Source: an uncultured Oscillospiraceae bacterium (lineage in GTDB: Bacteria; Bacillota; Clostridia; Oscillospirales; Acutalibacteraceae). Taken from it: 37,036 nucleotides of DNA. The position numbers were made by a program, and so were the translations under genes. The stretch is taken from assembly GCA_949293315.1 (NCBI GenBank), contig CASFCH010000019.1, positions 1 to 37,036 of the forward strand, written 5' to 3'. Each line of letters begins with the position of its first letter. Within the stretch, counting starts at the first letter, position 1. The notes under the pieces are model-generated. The model saw only the letters and a list, made by a program, of their open reading frames with translations. It made no database searches and was not told where the DNA came from. This document shows positions 32,697 to 37,036 of the stretch, piece after piece.

Positions 32697-34151
32697 TTAT
32701 ACTCCCTCCACGACCTGGATCGTCTCCAGCGTCATATCGCGCGTGCCTGTGAGCAGGCAGCCCTTCTCCTTGGCGTACAGGATATAGTCGATGATCTCGC
32801 GGGTGATGAGCTCCCCGGGCGCGAGGATCGGGATCCCCGGCGGATAGCACATGACAAACTCCCCGCACACGCGCCCGTCGCACTCCGCCACGCGCACGCC
32901 CTTTTTGGCGGCGTAAAACGCCTTGCGCGGGGCCATACGGACCAGCGGGGTAATGTACTCATGGTCGAACATGCCGGCCGGATCGCGCGAATAGCGGCGC
33001 TTGATCTGGGTGAGGGCTGTCACCAGCCGTTCCACATTCAGCGGCGTATCCCCGACCGAGACGATCGCCAGAATATTCCCGATATCGCCGAACTCCACCT
33101 GTATATCATACTCATCCCGCAGGATATCATACACCTCGATCCCCGCCAGGCCGATATCCCGCACGTAGATCGAGAGCTTCGTCGTATCAAAGTCATACAC
33201 GGCCGGGTCGCTGCACAGCTCCCGGGAGTAGGCGTAATAGCCGCCGATGCGGTTGATCTCCTCCCGCGCGTAGCCGACAAGGTCCTGCACCTTTTTAAAG
33301 ATCGCCTTCCCGCGCAGGGCCAGATTGCGCCGGGAGATGTCCAGAGACGCCAGCAGCAGATACGACGCGCTGGTGGTCTGCATCAGATTGAGGATCTGGC
33401 GGACGTAGTCCTTGCTCAGCCCGCAGCCTGTGAGCAGGATGGAGCTCTGCGTCAGGGAACCGCCCGTCTTGTGCATGCTCACGGCCGCCATGTCGGCCCC
33501 GCAGGCCATGGCGGATTTGGGCAGGTTGTCCCCAAAGTAGAAGTGTGCCCCGTGCGCCTCATCCACAATCACGCGCATCCCATGCGCGTGGGCGAGCTTG
33601 ACGATCTCCTCGAGCTCCGAGCAGATGCCGTAATAGGTGGGGTTATTGACAAACACGGCGCGCGCGTCGGGATTGGCCATGATGGCGATGCGCACGTCGT
33701 TGACCGTCATCCCCAGCGAGATGCCGAGCTTCCGGTTGACGCCGGGGTTGACATAGACGGGGATGGCCCCGCAGAGGATCAGCGCATTGATGGCGCTGAT
33801 GTGCACATTGCGGGGCATGATGATCTTATCGCCGGACCGGCAGGTCGCCATGATCATGGCCTGCACGGCGGCGGTCGTTCCGTTGACGATGAAAAAGGCG
33901 TTCTCCGCCCCAAACGCCTGCGCCGCCAGCTCCTCCGCCTGCAGAATGACGGAGGTGGGGTGGCTGAGGTTGTCCAGCGGCTTCATGGAGTTGACGTCCA
34001 CGCTCAGGCAGTCCTTGCCGAGGAAAGCCGTCAGCTCCGGGCTGCCGCGGCCCTGCTTGTGGCCGGGTACGTCAAAAGGGACAATCCTGTTGGAACGGTA
34101 GCGTTTGAGCGCTTCGAACAGCGGTGCGTCATTTTGGGTGAGTGGTGCCAT
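32697..34151 (-). CDS. speA: Arginine decarboxylase (Orn/Lys/Arg decarboxylase, fold type I)
   Basis: 484 residues, the length of the Bacillus-type SpeA. FDVPGHKQGRG (26-36), FFIVNGTTAAVQAMI (86-100), VIVDEAHGAHFYF (195-207) and the PLP lysine in SMHKTGGSLTQSS (Lys228) are all present; the C-terminal domain with YPPGIPILAPGE is also typical. The family includes lysine and ornithine decarboxylases; agmatinase in the same operon argues for arginine. Its product agmatine feeds SpeB. It starts 26 bases after speD. Confidence 0.93.
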   Translation of the reverse strand: MAPLTQNDAPLFEALKRYRSNRIVPFDVPGHKQGRGSPELTAFLGKDCLSVDVNSMKPLDNLSHPTSVILQAEELAAQAFGAENAFFIVNGTTAAVQAMIMATCRSGDKIIMPRNVHISAINALILCGAIPVYVNPGVNRKLGISLGMTVNDVRIAIMANPDARAVFVNNPTYYGICSELEEIVKLAHAHGMRVIVDEAHGAHFYFGDNLPKSAMACGADMAAVSMHKTGGSLTQSSILLTGCGLSKDYVRQILNLMQTTSASYLLLASLDISRRNLALRGKAIFKKVQDLVGYAREEINRIGGYYAYSRELCSDPAVYDFDTTKLSIYVRDIGLAGIEVYDILRDEYDIQVEFGDIGNILAIVSVGDTPLNVERLVTALTQIKRRYSRDPAGMFDHEYITPLVRMAPRKAFYAAKKGVRVAECDGRVCGEFVMCYPPGIPILAPGELITREIIDYILYAKEKGCLLTGTRDMTLETIQVVEGV

Positions 34152-34177
34152 TGTATCCGCCCCCTGTCCGGCATCCG

Positions 34178-35002
34178 TTACTCTTTGTTTTTGGAGAACA
34201 CATTCCGCCCGCTGAAGATCTCGATCATCTCGCGGCGCAGACTGTCCGTAATATCGAGCCGCTCGCGCGGGAGCAGCTCATAGGCGTCCACATTGAAGAG
34301 ATAGTTCTGGAGGACGATCTCCTTGATCATCATCTTTGTGTGGAAAATGTTGGCCTCATACAGGTTGATATCCGCCGCGTCATAGCGGTGGAGCGTCTCC
34401 GCGTCGATGTAGTCCTGAATGGAGGTCATGTCGTGATCCATGAAGAGCTTTGTCCCGTCCACGTCGCGCGTAAAGCCGCGCACGCGGTAGTCGATGGTCA
34501 TGATATCGGAATCAAAGCTGCCGATCAGATAGTTGAGGGCGTTGAGCGGGGTGATCTTCCCACAGGTGCCGACGTCGATATCCACGCGGAACGTGGCAAT
34601 AGAGGTATCGGGATGGTACTCCGGATAGGTGTGCACCGTCAGGTGGCTCTTATCCAGATGGGCCACGACGTCCCGGCCGTTCGTGACGCTCACGTCGCCG
34701 GCGGAACGCCTGACAGAGCCCTCCTCCCCCGTCACGCCCTCGGAGATCAGGATGGTCGCGCTCGCGCCCTGCGGCTCGTAGTCCTGCATGGCGATGTTGA
34801 GCACGTGCGCCCCGATCATCTCCGTGACGTCACAGAGGATGTTCTTCAGCCGCTCGGAATTATATTGTTCGTTGATATAGCGGATATAATCCCGCTGCTC
34901 CCTCTCACTCTTTGCATAGCATACATCGTAGATGTTGAAGCTAAGTGTTTTTGTGAGGTTGTTAAAGCCGTATAAACTCAGCTTTTTTCCCAACCCTACC
35001 AT
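34178..35002 (-). CDS. speD: S-adenosylmethionine decarboxylase proenzyme (long E. coli-type)
   Basis: 274 residues. The proenzyme cleaves itself between Lys118 and Ser119 in [16 protein letters not shown] to create the pyruvoyl group, and Cys147 in GTCGKI is the likely catalytic acid. C-terminal wording [15 protein letters not shown] and [16 protein letters not shown] matches the E. coli-type enzyme. It makes the aminopropyl donor for SpeE. The ATG at 35002 has AAAGG five bases ahead; a GTG at 35005 is an alternative start. It opens the polyamine operon and its ribosome site can be hidden in a leader hairpin. Confidence 0.94.
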   Translation of the reverse strand: MVGLGKKLSLYGFNNLTKTLSFNIYDVCYAKSEREQRDYIRYINEQYNSERLKNILCDVTEMIGAHVLNIAMQDYEPQGASATILISEGVTGEEGSVRRSAGDVSVTNGRDVVAHLDKSHLTVHTYPEYHPDTSIATFRVDIDVGTCGKITPLNALNYLIGSFDSDIMTIDYRVRGFTRDVDGTKLFMDHDMTSIQDYIDAETLHRYDAADINLYEANIFHTKMMIKEIVLQNYLFNVDAYELLPRERLDITDSLRREMIEIFSGRNVFSKNKE

Positions 35003-35007
35003 CACGA

Positions 35008-35053
35008 CCTTTCAGCCCCGGAAAGGCGCGGAGGCCCTCCTCCGGCGCGCGCC
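35008..35053 (-). promoter_or_regulatory. speD leader with two competing hairpins
   Basis: On the minus strand GGCGCG-bulge-GGAGG pairs with CCTCCGCGCC (35025-35053). Then CCTTTC-CGGGGCT-GAAAGG (35008-35026) encloses the speD Shine-Dalgarno. The two share two bases, so only one can be fully formed. Either could serve polyamine-responsive translation control. Confidence 0.5.
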
Positions 35054-35077
35054 GCTCCTATTTTAATCATATCATCA

Positions 35078-35106
35078 ATTATAGGGTTTCGGCACGCAAA
35101 ATTCAA
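35078..35106 (-). promoter_or_regulatory. Sigma-A promoter of the polyamine operon
   Basis: On the minus strand TTGAAT (35101-35106) and TATAAT (35078-35083) are 17 bases apart. The start should fall near 35071, giving a leader of about 70 bases. Confidence 0.8.
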
Positions 35107-35234
35107 CTGTTTTTTAATAAAAAATCTCAAAAGCCTGCGTCTTTTTCACCGCCCCCCGCTCCCCCGTCCCCGCGGACGGTTTCCGCTTGTTTCTTCCCCC
35201 AGCACGCCGGGCAAAAAATTTCAAAAATGTGCCC

Positions 35235-35263
35235 TTCCATTTCAGTTCAAAATCCGCTACAAT
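35235..35263 (+). promoter_or_regulatory. Likely promoter of the TM2-domain gene
   Basis: TACAAT (35258-35263) has a moderate -35 (TTCCAT, 35235-35240) at 17 bases. The 35107-35234 stretch before it shows a T-rich and C-rich sequence without a gene. Confidence 0.5.
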
Positions 35264-35315
35264 AGGAGTTGGATATAGGAGCCATGACGAAGGTCCAAGA
35301 GAGGGGGACGAACAT

Positions 35316-36224
35316 ATGGACAGGCAGCAGCGGGAAACCGCCACGGCGCCGCCGAACAGAACGCTCTGCCTGCTCACGCTGATCGCCGCATTCGCCTACA
35401 CCGTCCTGCTCGGATGGACCCGCAATCCCCTCGGCCGCAGCAGCACGCTCTCCTGGATCGGATACGATTACCCGACCGCCTTTGTGATCTGGGGGATTCT
35501 GACTGCGTCGGCCTTTTTTATCAACCTGCTCGCTCTCTACCGCCGCAGCGGCTGCCGCGGCCGGGTCGGAATGGCTTGCCTGCATGCAGCGCCGTTTGCG
35601 GCGTTTCCCGTTGTGCTGATCAACGACTGGGGATGGGAGCAGTATGTACACCTGATGGCAACCGTTCTGTTTGTCCTGCTCAACGGCGGCGCGCTGATCC
35701 TCTTCTTCGTCTATCACGCCAGGCGCGGCCGGCGCTATGGATGCACCGCATTCGCGGCGGCGGCCGTGCTGATCGCCTCCGTGACGGCGCACGCGGCCGT
35801 CCGGCAAAACGGGCTGACGGAGCTGGTCCCCATCTGCTCGGGCCTGATACTGCTCTTTCTGGCCAATTTCACCGGGATCTACCCGGCGGCGGAACCGCCC
35901 GCTCCGCCGCGCTGGAGGCGCAACGTCAAATATAAAACAGCCGCCACACTGGCCTTTGCGCTCGGAATGCTCGGCGCGGACGATTTTTATCTGGGCCGTC
36001 CGACGCGGGCCTGCGGCCACCTGATGACGACTTACGCCGGCGTGTGGCTGTTTATCTGCCGCTATACCGGGATCGGGCACCTCAACGATTTGCAGGGAGA
36101 GACAGCCTGGCTCCTCCTGGCCGCGGGGCTCTCCGCGCTGGCCGGCTCGCTGGCCTGGGCCATTGCCGACGGGATTCGGCTGCGGAGCCGGCACGCCGCA
36201 TGCCTCTCGCCAAAGGCGCCGTAA
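35316..36224 (+). CDS. Polytopic membrane protein with C-terminal TM2 domain
   Basis: 302 residues from MDRQQRETATAPPNRTLCLL; AGGGGG lies eight bases ahead, so the frame starting at 35187 is too long. About eight or nine hydrophobic segments are seen. The front (residues 20-190) holds repeated TM helices with LSWIGYDYPTAFVIWGIL and INDWGWEQYVHLMATVLF. The end (about 205-265, KTAATLAFALGMLGADDFYLGR) is a TM2 domain, normally found alone or with few helices. Function unknown. It probably stands alone; no clear terminator separates it from the HAD gene. Confidence 0.82.
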   Translation: MDRQQRETATAPPNRTLCLLTLIAAFAYTVLLGWTRNPLGRSSTLSWIGYDYPTAFVIWGILTASAFFINLLALYRRSGCRGRVGMACLHAAPFAAFPVVLINDWGWEQYVHLMATVLFVLLNGGALILFFVYHARRGRRYGCTAFAAAAVLIASVTAHAAVRQNGLTELVPICSGLILLFLANFTGIYPAAEPPAPPRWRRNVKYKTAATLAFALGMLGADDFYLGRPTRACGHLMTTYAGVWLFICRYTGIGHLNDLQGETAWLLLAAGLSALAGSLAWAIADGIRLRSRHAACLSPKAP

Positions 36225-36298
36225 AACCATCTGATAGTGGGGGCGGATCTTTGAACGCCTTTCCCGTTTTTGACCATATTCGACTTCCGAGGCCCATC

Positions 36299-36327
36299 TT
36301 GTCCCGGATCGCCGGATGTGGTACAAT
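36299..36327 (+). promoter_or_regulatory. Promoter of the HAD phosphatase gene
   Basis: TTGTCC (36299-36304) and extended -10 TGGTACAAT (TACAAT at 36322-36327) are 17 bases apart. The leader is only about 20 bases. Confidence 0.7.
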
Positions 36328-36353
36328 GGGGAGCGGAAAGGTCGTGACCCCGC

Positions 36354-37001
36354 ATGAAATTGGACACCGCAATCTTTGATCTGGACGGCACGCTGTTAAA
36401 CACGCTCGACGATCTGACGGACAGCGTGAACGATACCCTGACCCGGTTCGGATTTCCGCGCCGGACGCGGGACGAGGTGCGCCGCTTTGTCGGCAACGGC
36501 GTGCCCCTGCTGATTGAGCGCGCCGTCCCGCCCGGAACAGACCGGGAGACGTATGAGAGCTGCCTGGCCGCATTCAAGGCGCACTATGAAAAAAACATGT
36601 GCTGTAAGACGGCCCCCTATCCGGGAATCCCGGAGCTGCTCGCAGCCCTGAAAAAACGCGGGATCAAAACGGCCGTCGTCTCCAATAAATTTGACGCCGC
36701 CGTCAAGGGACTGTGCCGCCGGTACTACGGCGATTGGATTCGCGTGGCGATCGGAGAGCGCGCCGACGTGCGCAAAAAGCCCGCGCCAGACAGCGTCTTT
36801 GCCGCCCTGCGCGAGCTCGGATCCAAGCCGGAGCGCACGCTCTTTATCGGGGACTCCGACGTGGATATTCAGACCGCCCAAAATGCCGGCCTGACAAGTG
36901 TCGGCGTGACGTGGGGCTTCCGTGGGCGCGAAGTGCTGGAACGGGCGGGCGCCGACCATATCGTTGACGCCCCCGATCAGCTGCTCCAACTTTTTGAATA
37001 G
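36354..37001 (+). CDS. HAD-family phosphatase, phosphoglycolate phosphatase-like
   Basis: 215 residues. All four HAD motifs are present: FDLDGTLLNT (Asp9 nucleophile, Asp11), VVSNK (Ser110), RKKPAPD (Lys142) and FIGDSDVDIQTAQNAG (Asp167, Asp171). The helical cap between residues 15 and 90 is of the Gph/PGP type, so phosphoglycolate or another small phosphate ester is likely. The ribosome site is weak: GGAAAGG is about 12 bases ahead of the ATG. The frame ends 35 bases before the window end, and GGCCGCCCG at 37019-37027 may be the first arm of its terminator. Confidence 0.9.
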   Translation: MKLDTAIFDLDGTLLNTLDDLTDSVNDTLTRFGFPRRTRDEVRRFVGNGVPLLIERAVPPGTDRETYESCLAAFKAHYEKNMCCKTAPYPGIPELLAALKKRGIKTAVVSNKFDAAVKGLCRRYYGDWIRVAIGERADVRKKPAPDSVFAALRELGSKPERTLFIGDSDVDIQTAQNAGLTSVGVTWGFRGREVLERAGADHIVDAPDQLLQLFE

Positions 37002-37036
37002 CCCGAACAGAACAACGAGGCCGCCCGATGCATTCA

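Noticed and set aside
32082-34283. 733-codon open frame on the plus strand opposite speE and speA
   Set aside because: Same reason: both minus-strand genes carry full catalytic motifs and this frame shows no domain or start signal.
37019-37036. Terminator after the HAD gene
   Set aside because: Only one possible arm (GGCCGCCCG) is inside the window, so the hairpin cannot be shown.

Overview
The window looks like chromosomal DNA of a fairly GC-rich gut Clostridia (Oscillospiraceae/Ruminococcaceae-like). Three things suggest this: strong AGGAGG-type ribosome sites with sigma-A promoters (TTGAcn-17-TATAAT); an ECF sigma gene overlapping a one-TM partner whose N-terminus is a style common in that group; and catabolic operons for two host mucin sugars, L-fucose and sialic acid. 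The taxonomy is inferred from gene content and style, not from a marker gene. No rRNA, tRNA, insertion sequence, integrase, phage gene or CRISPR array was seen.

Layout. 1-1155 (-) is a secreted protein of unknown function, cut by the window edge, behind a strong promoter and a perfect 28-bp palindrome. 1260-2114 has no gene but holds a cluster of stem-loop repeats. 2115-4306 (-) has a small acidic protein, then an ECF sigma factor with its membrane partner. 4454-8891 (-) is a fucose operon, fucI-fucK-fucU-fucA. Divergent from it, 9133-13695 (+) encodes an AraC-type regulator, a GH30 lipoprotein hydrolase and a cytoplasmic beta-helix protein (GH141-like, perhaps an alpha-L-fucosidase) with a C-terminal PDZ-like domain. 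13892-19345 (+) is a sialic acid operon, nanE-nanA-nanT-yhcH(nanQ)-nanK-rpiR. 19459-22035 has a divergent pair, a zinc alcohol dehydrogenase and a metallophosphoesterase. 22269-27856 (+) is a five-gene unit of zinc-ribbon, membrane and secreted proteins without a recognised function. 27948-35002 (-) is a polyamine operon. 35316-37001 (+) has a TM2-domain membrane protein and a HAD phosphatase.

How the genes work together. FucU and FucI interconvert fucose forms, FucK phosphorylates L-fuculose, and FucA cleaves it to DHAP and L-lactaldehyde. The divergent hydrolases may release the sugar. NanT imports sialic acid, NanQ anomerises it, NanA splits it to ManNAc and pyruvate, and NanK and NanE convert ManNAc to GlcNAc-6-P. 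The RpiR protein probably controls an operator that overlaps the nanE promoter. The polyamine operon holds both known spermidine routes: AdoMet decarboxylase plus spermidine synthase, and carboxyspermidine dehydrogenase plus decarboxylase. Both can be fed by putrescine from arginine decarboxylase and agmatinase.

Best leads for something undescribed are the zinc-ribbon/NPCBM/propeller operon (22269-27856), where the ends of two proteins lie in clearly AT-richer DNA; candidate cis-acting RNA hairpins that hide the Shine-Dalgarno sites of nanT and speD; the 28-bp palindrome near 1200; and the PDZ-tailed beta-helix enzyme. All were read by eye, with no database search.
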